The translations under genes and the position numbers were made by a program. Under the pieces are notes generated by a model. It was not told the DNA's origin, did no database searches, and saw nothing but the letters and a program-made list of their open reading frames with translations. A stretch of 64,000 bases of DNA from Prinsepia uniflora (taxonomy: Eukaryota > Streptophyta > Magnoliopsida > Rosales > Rosaceae), in the NCBI GenBank assembly GCA_032719365.1, contig CM064861.1, positions 93,818,721-93,882,720 on the forward strand, in the 5' to 3' direction. Position 1 is the first letter of the stretch, and each line of letters begins with the position of its first letter. Positions 1 to 10,947 of this stretch are shown piece by piece.

Positions 1-1399
1 ACACTGTAGCAGTGACACTGTAGCAGCGCGTGACTTTCACGCGCAGCCACTTTGGGCGGCGTGTGAGGGCGCGTTGGGCACTATCTCGGATCACGGTCAA
101 CATGACTTTTAATCCTTTCATCATTTTGGACATTTTCTGTGATATAACCATGTTGATTTGAGATAGTGAGGAAGGTCAGTTTAGGGCCGGATGTCTCGGG
201 AAGCGTGTTGGCCGGCTTTCCCGAACCGGTTCCTGTTTTGGACTTTTTGAGGGTATTTTAAGGACCTTTTATTACACTTGTGTGTGATTGGAAATGACAG
301 GAAACTTACGTTAATTCCGGAGACAAGTTCGTACGCGCGTTATTCGCAGCGGGAGCGTACTGTGAGTGGGCCCGTTTTTATTAACTCTTGCATGCATAAC
401 CGTTTTCATTTCTGTATATCTAAATGTGTGCGTGATTGATTAATGGATTTTGATTATCTCGATTTACGGCTGTGACACGTTTTACGGTGTTGGGCTGAGG
501 CCCGTTTTACGGAAAATGAATACTGTTTTATACTGTATATATCTAGTTACATATACTTGTGGATACGATGACTATCTTGGGTACTGCACTGTATAATCCA
601 CCGTATGATATGGTCTCCTCCGGATGTGGTACCCCGGAGCGGTCACGGTGCATTGCCTGCGAGGGGTCATGCTACGGAGGTGTCGGACCGTAGGATGACT
701 CAGGAGCAGGATTACTATTATTTGACGTCTGGGACGTCGAGCGTCTGGGACGCTGGGCATCTGGGATGCCATAACCGAACTGGGTTCGGAGTTTGGACTC
801 GGGATTTGAGACCCCGGGTGGCACGCGTAGCCTTGGAACTGTGACCACTATTGGACGTCAGGGACGTCGGACATCTGGGATGTCAATATCGGTTGTGTAT
901 GGTGCAGTAGCTGGGTTTATATTACATTTCTGACTTAATATGATACTTGTGATATATTACATGTGTTTATGGCTTTTAAATACTGATGCATGCATGTTTG
1001 GAAAACGGAGGGGTAAATTATATTTTACTTATTATACTGTTTTTACAAACCTGAGTTTCGGCCCACTCACCCTTCATGTTTTGGTAATCCCTCCAGGTCG
1101 TGTTGCTGAGGTTGGTGAGGACCCCGAGGCTGAGGCATAGATTTTGTACTGCGCACCTAATCCCCTGTCGGGTCGGATCACCCGCAGGATTTTCCTTTCT
1201 AGTGTCGTGCTCGGATTTGTATTTTAAATTGTATCCCTTGTCTGACATCTGTTAAATTTGGACTATGTATGACCTTTTAATTCGGACACATATGCATTTA
1301 AGTTTTTAAGGCTAAAATCGGGACTTTCGGTTCGGGTGTCAGACGGGAGCAGGGCACGTCCCCTTGTGGTCCCCGGGGGATCGGGGCGAGTCCTTGTCA
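1..1399 (+). repeat. 3' part of a Tekay-like gypsy LTR (copy A), cut by window edge
   Basis: This stretch matches the second half of the LTRs at 24298-27168 and 29493-32107 block by block. Shared blocks are GTGAGTGGGCC at 362-372, a GCATGCAT block near 391, a GACGTC-type short repeat array at about 600-890, GGAGGGG at 1007-1013, GGCCCACTCAC at 1060-1070, CCCTCCAGG at 1089-1097, an acidic mini reading frame ending in TAG at about 1140, and the LTR tail with GTCAGACGGGAGCAGGGCA. It ends in TGTCA at 1399. The start and any target duplication lie outside the window, so I cannot tell whether it is a solo LTR or part of an element. Confidence 0.8.
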
Positions 1400-2005
1400 A
1401 CAGGACCCGCTAGGACAGGAAGGCCGCCGACCGATCGCCTGATCGGCACCCTCACGGCCTACGGCCTTCCGATCGGCACCAAACTACAGACCAGCCACTC
1501 GGCATCTGACAATGGACAGACGACAGCTGGCCGCGACAGTCACCTAACCAGTTCTGCCCTACCAACTTCCTGACGAAGGCAGGTTGGGACTCCAGCTGGC
1601 GCCTCCCCCGGATATCCAGGATTGGTCAGACAGCTTATAGCCACAAGGCACAACCTACTCCGGAATAGTGGCTCACCTACCGGAACAGTAACCCAACTGT
1701 CGCAGTTATGACTACTATAAATACCCCGTAACCCTTCACAAAGGTAAGTGATTCAGAACCGATCTAGAGCACTGTATTTACTTGCCTCTCGGCATTCAGC
1801 TACTAACTTAGGCATCGGAGCCCCTTCGGCTGGCACCACACCGATGTCTAGTCTTTACAGGATCCCTGCCGAACAGCGACGCCCTCAGCGGGCCCAAAAC
1901 ACCACACGGCTGGTCCTAGAACCCCCAGCGGGTCTCATCGAGTTGGTCATTTCAGGATCAAACAAACCTCATACACTACCCTTCTTACACTTTCCCAAGT
2001 GTTGA
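1400..2005 (+). repeat. LTR-like fragment of another gypsy element (Tat/Ogre-like)
   Basis: This GC-rich block is unlike the surrounding Tekay-type LTRs. It holds a TATA-like TATAAATA at 1716-1723, then a segment of the type ACTAACTTAGGCATCGGAG followed by GGCACCACACCG, which resembles the transcribed end of Tat/Athila-lineage LTRs as I know them. A GATCGG...CCGATC inverted repeat lies at about 1440-1475. I see no coding sequence. Boundaries are approximate and the family assignment is by resemblance only. Confidence 0.45.
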
Positions 2006-2989
2006 ATAATTGCATTAGACAGATCATGTACTTCCTTAAATTTCAGCCAATCACATTCAATTTTTTGCAACTCCATGTAGTTGACTTCTCAACCGATCTA
2101 CAATTTTCAGTTCTTGCCTTAAGTCTTTTGGGTGATTAGCAGTTGGGAGTACCAATTTCACCACTAAATAGATTCCACATTTCTTTGATGGCTCGAAGGC
2201 ACTACCATCCTCATGTGGTTTCCACTATGACATCTCTTACTTACTGACATAACACGATATCCATCCCAACTTCATCACCCATAGCCTCAGAACACCTTAG
2301 CAATGACATTCTTCAAAGAATAGTGGTACTCCTTAGTACCTTTAACCAACACCATGTAGTTATAAAAATTTACTCACAACTCAAAAATATCAAGAATTCA
2401 AACACGATGTCTATATCACCACTCCAATCTACCGTTCCAACTCACATATGGGATAAGCCATTTTGTAAGGCACAAATGTAGCCATATTATAAAACAACAT
2501 CAATCAATTCTATGTTACACAAACCATAAATCATAAAACCCTAGCAACCATTGCACAGGTTATAGGAAATTCTTAATGGCCCCCAACATCACTAAATCCA
2601 AATATCTACCTAATAGGCACCATCAGTAACAGTTATACCTTTCAAAACATATACCAATAAACATACAATGGATCCCTTTGTTAGGGTAATGATTCCTAAC
2701 ATAAACCAAGTCAAAGACAATACCCTTACTAAATCACTAAGTATTTCAAGGGTATGTGTTAACCCGAACAACATTCCTAACAACTTACCATGCCCTAACT
2801 CACACAGAGGGCTACTTCGAGGATCTTATCCTTCTCTATTCCTTTTATGAATCACCATCGATTATCAGACACTCTCTAACCTCTTTTTACTACTTAAACA
2901 TATCACTTGTCCAAGACAGGGGGGAGTACGGAAGAATAACTACACATAATCACTACACAATTGCATCTCATGCATTCTCAAAACAAAGT
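2006..2989. other. Degenerate non-coding sequence, probably old retroelement interior
   Basis: There is no convincing gene. Reading frames are short and unsupported. The block is cut at 2989/5911 by the solo LTR that follows. Because 5911-6491 on the other side carries a recognisable gag start on the minus strand, this block may be more of the same decayed minus-strand element; that is inference. Confidence 0.35.
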
Positions 2990-5910
2990 TGTAACGACCC
3001 GTCTCGGGAAGTAGGGTTAAGAAAGTGTTTAAGTTGAGATTAGTGAGTTTAATCGAGGGAGAGGTGGTTCCGAGAAGGTCGATTGCCTAGAATGACGATT
3101 TTGCCCCTAGTTTGGGCAAAAAGTTGACTTTTAGTTCGGGCGGTCAATTGGGCATTGACCGATGACCGCTACGTAGTTTGTGGCATCACGAATCCGTAGA
3201 CAGGTGGCACGCCTGATTCCGACATCTGAGGAGGAAGTTATGATGTTCGGAAGGTTGAGGGCATAACCGTAATTTAGCTAAACTAGGGGGAAAAGTTGAC
3301 TTTTTGTATGATCGGGTTTTGGTATGTTGACCTAGGACCGTTAGATAGATCTCGTCGTCCTGAGTTCGATGACAAGCGGCACGTATTCATCGGACTTACG
3401 ATGTGTGAGTTACGGGTCTAGAAAGGTAGTGGCACAATGGTAATTTTGGGTTCAAAGAAGGGCATTTTGGTCTTTTGGTTGTTTGGGCAGTGTGCAACCT
3501 GATCAGGACAAGTGTACAGTGAGATGGGGATATTTTTGGAAAGGGACCATGGGATGGTGACACGTGCAGTGTGTGTATTGGCTTCTAGGCCGTGCACGGT
3601 GTGTGTTCAAATGTGTAACTGTGTGTGCTATGTGTGTGTGTTTGAAGAACAGCAAACAGAGAGTGAAGAAGTGAGAGTTTGTGATCGATTCAGTGTGTGG
3701 GTGAGTGTTTGGTGAGTTGTGAGAGTGACAAAAAGAAGAGAGGAAGTTGGTGACTGAGTTTTGGGAGTGAGATCGTGCAAGAACACGGCGGTGGTGAGGC
3801 TGAGTTTTCAGGGAAAACAGAGAACAGAGAGATCGTGGTGGTGGTTGTGCCGTGTGTGGGCCTAATTCAAGTTGAGAGGAGACTCAGAAGGTTGTAGGGA
3901 ACTCAGTGAACACCATGGTGTGCGGCGGTTCGAACGGCGGAGGACGAATCGAAGGTAAGCCTCCAATCCTCTGTTTTTTTGTTTTGCTCAGTTTGAAAGT
4001 CGTGGACTTAGGGACTGAGTCGAGGGTTTCTTTGTGTTGGTTGAGACTTAGGAAGGTCCTAGGAAGAGTTTAAGGTAGCCACCGTGACGGGGGGTGACCT
4101 GGTTGGCTGGATCGTGGAATAGGGGAAGTGTTCGGGTTTCTGTTCGAGCTTGAGTCGACAGGTTTTAGGTTGAGTCGAGGTGTTTGGAGTAGGGGAATGG
4201 ATAGGTTAGGACGGGACGAAGAAGATGGTGAAGAAAGGAGGTGTTTTGGTGCAGGTACGACGGTGAACCGTCCTCGCCGGTTCGAATTGCTGAGGCCGGT
4301 TCGACCGAGTCGACTCGAGGAAGACGATGGTATTGTAGCTGGCGCGTGAGGGCCACGCGCAGCCACTTTGGGCGGCGCGTAAGGGCGCGTGCGGCGGCTG
4401 TTGGGAAAACGGTCAACATGGTTTTTGGTCTTGGTGTTGTGACGAGTCTAATGGAATTGGTTTCGGGTTGATCGGACGTCGTTTGAAGTTAGTTCCGCGA
4501 GGGTGAAGGTTTAGGGTTCCGATTCGCTACGATTAGGACCCGGGGCTTTTAGGGAAAATTAGGTGGAATTTCGTGGACGTGTTAGTAACGTTCTTGGGTG
4601 GTTGTTGACAGGATCGAGACTTCCCGAGGAAGCTGAGGAACGTACGGGACGTTCGGGACGCGATTGAGGGCTCGGTACTGTGAGTGGACCTCTTCTCTAA
4701 ACTCGAGCATGCATAACTGTTTTCTATAATTGTTTTGTGGTTTTATATATGATTTCTTGATTGTTGAATATGCTATGTTGGTTTTACATAATTGTACGGT
4801 TTTCGAGAAAGTATGGTATTTGGCACGTTTTACGAGAATTGTCAATTTCTGAATAATAAGCCATGGTTTGGGGTTTTCAAGTGATAACTGGTTTTCACTG
4901 GTTATAAATGGATTTTGGGACATGATTTCGATGATCAGGGATTTTTGGTTTTAAAATCGGATTTCAGATAACGAGATTTGGTTTTCAAGTTGGAAAGTGG
5001 AATTCCGGATTTGGGTTCGGAATGACGGTTCTGGATGCCGGAAGGGCATCGGACTAGTGATTTCGGATTCGAGTTTGGATGTGAATTCAGAAATGGTTTT
5101 CAAATGGTTTTGATTGGATTTGCTGGATCTGGATATTGGGTTTAAAGACCCGGATATTATGTTTGACGGAGGACGGGCCCGGATTGGGTTTAAATACTCG
5201 GATTGAGTTTAAAGACTCAGATATATTGATATTTCCCCCGTAGGCCTATTGAGTTTAAAGACTCGGGAGTTTAAAGACTCGGATATTATTGAGGCCTGGA
5301 TTGAGTTTAAAGACTCGGAAGTTTAAAGACTCGGATAGGTCCAGCAGGTTTGATCGGTTGGTTGTGGCTTGATACTTATGTTTTCTGATACAGTTTTATG
5401 ACGCTGATGTTATGATTTCTACAACCTGTTTTATAATGTTTCTGTTTTTATGATGAGGTTTATGTGATTTATAACTGTTTTGATAACTAGGTTGTGCATG
5501 TGGTTTCAAAACGGAGGGCTTAACCCGGTTTTCTTATAAATGGTTTTAGAATCTTTTCTGTTATTTATGGTCCACTCACACTTTTCTATTTTAAATTGCC
5601 CTCCAGGTCGTGGAGCTAACGCGGGGTTTTGGCGTCGAGGCAGCGTCTGAGGCATAGAAGTTACGAGAGTGACCCCTGAGTGTTTGTAAAGTTTTCGTAG
5701 TGCATGTACTCTTTGTATCGGTTTTTCTTTCTTTTGTATGTAGAACTATGCTCTGTAAACCTTCATTTCGGGATATTTTGTATAGTTTCTCCTGCGTCCG
5801 ACTGAGTACTTTGGTGGTTTAGAGTGAATTTACTTTTGTGTGTGTCGGGGTGTCGGACAGGAGCAGGATTTATCTCGGTTTTCGGGGTGAAACCGGGGTG
5901 GGTCATGACA
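2990..5910 (+). mobile_element. Solo LTR, Tekay-like gypsy family (copy B)
   Basis: Begins TGTAACGACCCG and ends GGTCATGACA. It is flanked by a perfect 5-bp target duplication AAAGT (2985-2989 and 5911-5915). At 2921 bp it is close to the other family LTRs. No primer-binding site or internal region adjoins either end, so it is a solo LTR, the usual product of LTR-LTR recombination. Internal marks: GTGAGTGGACC 4680-4690, an array of GTTTAAAGACTCGG units at about 5130-5335, GGAGGGC 5513-5519, GGTCCACTCAC 5569-5579, GCCCTCC 5598-5604 followed by AGGT. Confidence 0.93.
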
Positions 5911-6491
5911 AAAGTCATCTTATCCACTTAAGTACATTATGTACGCCTTTCAGCTATTCTTTAACCCTACACAAGCAACATAACTTACGTCTAAACCATA
6001 TCTGGATATCTTGTCTCCTATTGGGGCTCCAATTTTCTATTCCCAACTAACCAAGACCTTACTACACATGTCGGATCCAACACAAAACCAGTCATCACAT
6101 TAATTCCTCGACTACATACGCCGACTGAGAAACGTATTTATTAGTACACTCAGGTCTACCATGGTGGCCAATACTATAACTTTCACTTATTTTCCAAAGC
6201 CGTACGACTATTTCCCCTTTATCCATATGTGACATCCACTAATCACGTTGCTAATCCAATCCAACATCACAAATATTTGGAAAACATACCATCTAACACA
6301 TATATAACATTTCCATTAATCCATGTGAACCGTATAAACAACAAAAGTTTCATACAACTAATCCAAATCCAACCTTAAACCTACCCCGAGGTTTCTATTT
6401 CTCATCTCACTGTCAAGCCGTGCATGAGGCTCACACTTCGGAGGCATGATAATTTTAACCACATATCAGAGTTGAGGGTCTGATACGAAGT
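5911..6491 (-). pseudogene. Remnant primer site and gag start of minus-strand gypsy element
   Basis: Directly next to the LTR at 6492, the minus strand reads a decayed version of the TGGTATCAGAGC primer site (about 6478-6488). An ATG at 6447-6445 then opens a reading frame starting MPPKCEPHARLD, which aligns with the gag start MPPRREPRARVD of the full-length element at 32221. This shows that 6492-9306 is the 5' LTR of a minus-strand element whose interior ran leftward. The rest of the coding sequence is lost or unrecognisable. Confidence 0.7.
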
Positions 6492-9306
6492 TGACAGGAC
6501 CCAAGTAGGAAAACACCCTATATAACATACCCGGGTCCTGCTCCCGTATGACAGGTAATATAAAATATCGAATGTATCATTGAACCATGTCAGATAAGGG
6601 ATACTTGTATATTCACAGGCTCATGCCTCAGCTTCATAAGCAGCCTCGATTCTTGTGTAGCGACTCTAGAGGGTTTCAAAACCAATACAAGTGTGTGAGT
6701 GGACAAAAATAAATAGTTTAAAAACATAGTTCAAAACATACGCATTTCCCTCCGTTTTAAAAAACTAAGCATGCACCAGATTTATCAATAAAATAATAAA
6801 TCTCAAAGTACGTGCCACAAACAAAAAACCAGTGATATCAGAAAACTTGTCCATCTAAATCCATATCAAATATTAATATAAAAGCAATTATACCAACACA
6901 ACATCATCATACCGACAAACCCATCCTCGATGTCTGCACCAACACATCACATCACAAAGCTACTTGGGGATACAACATCCGAGGGCTCACCTGGGGATAC
7001 AACATCCTGGTGTCAATCACATATATCACACTGCACTACTGGTAGGACAGTTATCATATCATATAACCACTCGAGAACTACAGAGCCCAGCTCGATGTCC
7101 GAATGGCCACCCATGGATACAACATTTGGTTGTCAACCATATAACTCAACCACTCAGGAATACATCATTTGAGTGGTCATCCAGGGATACAACATCTGGA
7201 CGTCAACCATATAACTCAACCACTCAGAGATACAACATATGATTGGCGGTATAGGGATACAACATACAAACGTTAACCTCATAGCATAACCATTCAGGGA
7301 TACATCATCTGAATGGTCGCATATGGATACAACTTCTAGGCGTAACTCAACAATCCGAGAAGGGTTGTCCATTTACATCACAATTCACAATCCCAACCAA
7401 ACATACCACATTATGAATATTGAGAAAACACATATTCATATCACAACTTAAACCATAATAAGAACCTGAGGCCTAAGCCCATAACCACAATTTAATCAAA
7501 ACTCTGTAACAAGTGCCATCAAAATATATTCGAAAATCCATCCAAAATCATATGAAAATCATCAGAATCCAATACCACAATATTTCATGTCATAAATCAC
7601 ATTCAATACGTATCCATAATCATCTTACATCTCATTTCCATAACCAAAACCAAGTTTAGAATCCAAATCCAAATCTCAAAACCCAGGCCTACACCCAAAT
7701 CACAAGTTTGCCAAAACCTCATAAAATGAGCCATTAAAATATTCCATAAAATCATTTAAAAATCCCAATTCATCAAGCACCATCAAAATCAAATAAGCAT
7801 GACATACCAGGTATAAAACCACTTTTCAAAACTTAGTAATGAAACAGAACACAATATACCCAATTTTCTTGCAAAATGTGCAAGGTTGCAATTTCTGAAA
7901 GATCACCAAAAACCCACAAAAATCATGGGCAAATAACCATAAATCAATTCACATAATAAATCATGTAAAACCATATAAAAATTCATGCATAGAATTTAGG
8001 GAAAACAAAAGTCCACTCACATGTACCGTACGCGTGGTCGAACCGCATTACACGCTTCCCCATAAAATTAGAGAATGTCATTTCCTGTCAAAAATCACTT
8101 CTAAGGGTCACTAATCATCTCAATTGACTCACATATTAATCTCATAATTTTTCGGGATTTTTAAATATATTAAAATAATACCTAAAACCTTTGAGCAGTC
8201 AAAACTACCATGAGACGATATCCAATCGCCTCAAAAATTGTACCGTTGGACTCGTATGATCGAATACTATAACTTTTGTATTGACAACACCTCCAAATAA
8301 CCCAACACGTGCCCACACGTGCCCAAGGAAGTCCCTGTGCGTGGGCTTCACGCTCTGGGCACTATTCATCACATTCAAGCTCCAGCTGACTTGATTCTCT
8401 GCAAATCGGGTAGCCCGACCCGCGAGTCCAACCCACTTCAAACCCCCGCCATTTCTTAGCCTTTTCTCGTATTTTAAATGCCTAAATTCATCTAATTAGT
8501 ATAAGGAAGGGATCTATGGCAAGGAAATTGCAAAAACTTAACTCGAAGGTTAAGCTCGAATTCAAGAATTTCGGCCAAACTTCATCCTTCATCCTATAAG
8601 GTTTCCCTCATCTAGCTATCTTGTTTGTTAGGCCCAAATTGATCCCATCACTCCCAGAAAGACATTGGGACATTGGTTAACATGGTATTAAACCTCAAAT
8701 TGAAGTTCAAGATTATGAACCCGTCGAAGAGTTTCGAGTCCACGGGTTATGGGGATTCTCCAATCTCAAATACCACCATGACACTCGTCTCTCCCTCAGG
8801 ATCTCATCCCCTCAATCTCTCATTCATTTCATGCGTTTCCACCCTCATCTCCCTGTTTCTCACTCTTGGTTCACCACCAACCATGGCTTTGGCTACCACC
8901 GAAAACCATACCAGAAAACCCACACACGTTTATAGGTAGAGAGATAGGTCGATGGAGAAGCAAAATATCAGGCCTTTCCAGAACATGACACCTGGAAGCA
9001 TCCCATAGGGCCTAAATGCAAAACGACCAAAATGTCCTTCCAACTTAAATTACCAAAATACCCCTAAGGATTTTTTACCCGAAACAATCTCATATGTTTT
9101 TCAATTTTGTCATGCCATCTGTCTACGGACTTAAGGTCCTGAGATCTTTGTAACGGTCTTTTCGGAATTAACAAAAAAAATCCTGATAAAAAAGTCAACA
9201 CTTTGACTACTGATAAAAAAGTCATCTATTTTACTTTCAGGGGTAAAACCGTCATTTTACCCAATCTTGCCAATTTTTGCTTCCCCCAAAGGTTTGGGTC
9301 ATTGCA
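6492..9306 (-). repeat. 5' LTR of an old minus-strand Tekay-like element (copy C)
   Basis: Reads on the minus strand from TGCAATGACCC (9306, a decayed TGTAACGACCC) to the CCTGTCA-type end at 6492. It holds the arm GTCCACTCAC at 8011-8020 and its partner GTGAGTGGAC at 6695-6704. A tandem GGATACAACATC-type array lies between them (about 6965-7340). The acidic mini-frame ending EAAYEAEA-stop is on the minus strand at about 6620-6650. The flanks 6487-6491 and 9307-9311 do not match, as expected if the left side is the element's own interior. Many CG-to-CA/TG changes suggest age. Confidence 0.78.
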
Positions 9307-9419
9307 CATTTTTTGTGGTTTTGCGTGCTCTTATTAACTAGAGTAGGTTCTGGTAGTCATTTACTCTCGTATCCAGTGTTGTGTATAATTATTTGCTTTT
9401 GAGTTTCATTTACGTTTGC
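9307..9419. other. Short spacer between two LTRs
   Basis: 113 bp with no recognisable feature. It separates the old minus-strand LTR from the truncated plus-strand LTR that begins TGTAACACCCC at 9420. Confidence 0.5.
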
Positions 9420-10570
9420 TGTAACACCCCGGCTATTCAATAAAATAGGAATTGGCCAATTTGCCCTTAAAAATTCAAAGAGTTAACTTTTGACCAAAAA
9501 GTCAAAAGTTGACCTTTTGATCGAAAAATGTTTTGGATGTTTCGAAAGTATAGTCGTAAAGGTCTTAGACTCCTGAGTTCGTAGACAGGTGGTATGCTAA
9601 AAACAGAGTCCGGATACATTCGTTTTAGGTAAAAAAAAAAGGCAAGGGCATTTTTGTAATTTTGCTCATAGGGGGCATTTTGGTAATTTTCAAGATAATT
9701 CTAGAAAAGTCTCAAATACCCCTGAATTTCCCTCCCATCAGACTCTTCCACCGACCTAGGAACTTATAAATATGTGTGAGATGTAAGTGTGGTACTTTGG
9801 TGGCGCTAGGTCGAAAAAAGGAGAAACCAAAGAAATGGCTATCCCTGTGGAAATGAGAGGCCAGTAAGAGGAAAAGAGGGAGAAATGGATGAGAAGAGGA
9901 AGAAAAAGGGAAAGAAAAATGGTTACAACCTCTGGAAAAGGGAAAGAAAACAAGGTTGATGAACCCGTGAAGCCTTGCTTCGGGTTTCAACTTTGGGACC
10001 AAGAAACTTAGAAGTCGATATACCGTTATCTTCTTGGAGCCCATACAATCCTTTTGGGACGAGAAGGAGTGATGAAGGTCGTAGGAAACGGCCAAGCTGC
10101 CTCTGGACTCCATGGCCGAAAGTCCATAAATCTTGGACAAGACTTTTCAGGTAAGTTTTCTTCGTTTACTTAATACATATCTTCTTCTGGGCGTGATTAG
10201 GACATATTGAATAAAGAAGGATGAAAAAAAGAGCAAGAAATGGTGGAACTAGAACCGGGCCGGGTCACCCTGCAGGCAGACCCACGGGTCGAGCTGACCA
10301 AGGTTGAAGATGGTATTGTACGCGTGTGGCCTCCATGTGTAGGGAATTACGGTGGCGCGTAAATGCGCGTCCGTGGGTTTCAGGGGAAACGATCAACATG
10401 AAAGTTTTAGTAATTAATTTTATGAATTCAATGGTTCAAGTTTGAGATTAATCATGTATGAGAAAGTTATGATGGTTCAAAGTTTGTTATCTACTTAAAA
10501 TCCTTAATAAATCCTAAACTTTTATGATGGTTCAACGGTCGAAGATGATTTCCAGGAGATTTCGGTCAAT
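9420..10570 (+). repeat. Truncated Tekay-like LTR upstream of the helicase gene
   Basis: Starts TGTAACACCCCGG and keeps the family's first-half blocks: a stretch of the form AAAGTCAAAAGTTGACC, the 'shifted to another base, CGTAGACAGGTGG' block near 9580, and the GCGCGT...GCGCGTCC block with CGATCAACATG near 10340-10400. Similarity fades after about 10420 and is gone by about 10570. The second half, including the inverted-repeat arms and the CCTGTCA end, is missing. The end is therefore estimated. It brings LTR promoter-proximal sequence to within about 400 bp of the helicase start. Confidence 0.65.
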
Positions 10571-10947
10571 TAAAGAGTAATGCATTGCAATAAAATTTAA
10601 GCAAACACTTAAGCCTTTAGTATATATAAACTTATATAGAAGATTATTACTAGATTGTAGTGCTATTGACTAGAACTCTAGTACACAAGGGAACTAAGGT
10701 GTTCATAAGGCACATTCCTTTGGTTGAAGCAAGTTTAGGACCACAAGAAATTTGACCAGTGGACGCGTGCCATTCCGCAACAGTGCCTTTACTCAGTCAT
10801 GTCCCTCTCACGTAAGTGCAGTCCATGTGATTGCTATAAATGCCAGTGCACTCGGTTCTTGGCGCACCTAACTACCTACTTTCCAGACACCTCCTCCTCG
10901 CCGCGCCAAGGCTTTCCACATTTCGGTCTGGCATCTCAACTCTCGCC
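10571..10947 (+). promoter_or_regulatory. Upstream region of helicase gene with TATA-like box
   Basis: A TATAAA at 10835-10840 lies 108 bp before the chosen ATG, a plausible core promoter position for a short 5' UTR. An in-frame upstream ATG at 10840 overlaps this box and would lie before a start site set by it. No other clear motif was seen. Promoter use is inference. Confidence 0.45.

Noticed and set aside
4070..4471. Several frames of 70-100 codons on both strands
   Set aside because: All lie in a solo LTR in conflicting frames, with no conservation in sister LTRs.
6930..7372. Frames rich in THHI/DTTS/GIQHP repeats
   Set aside because: They are translations of the GGATACAACATC repeat array in a decayed LTR, open in several frames because of the repeat period.
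9712..10140. 142-codon minus-strand frame upstream of the helicase
   Set aside because: Phe/Ser-rich reading of a purine-rich LTR strand, with no domain. It is best explained as LTR sequence.
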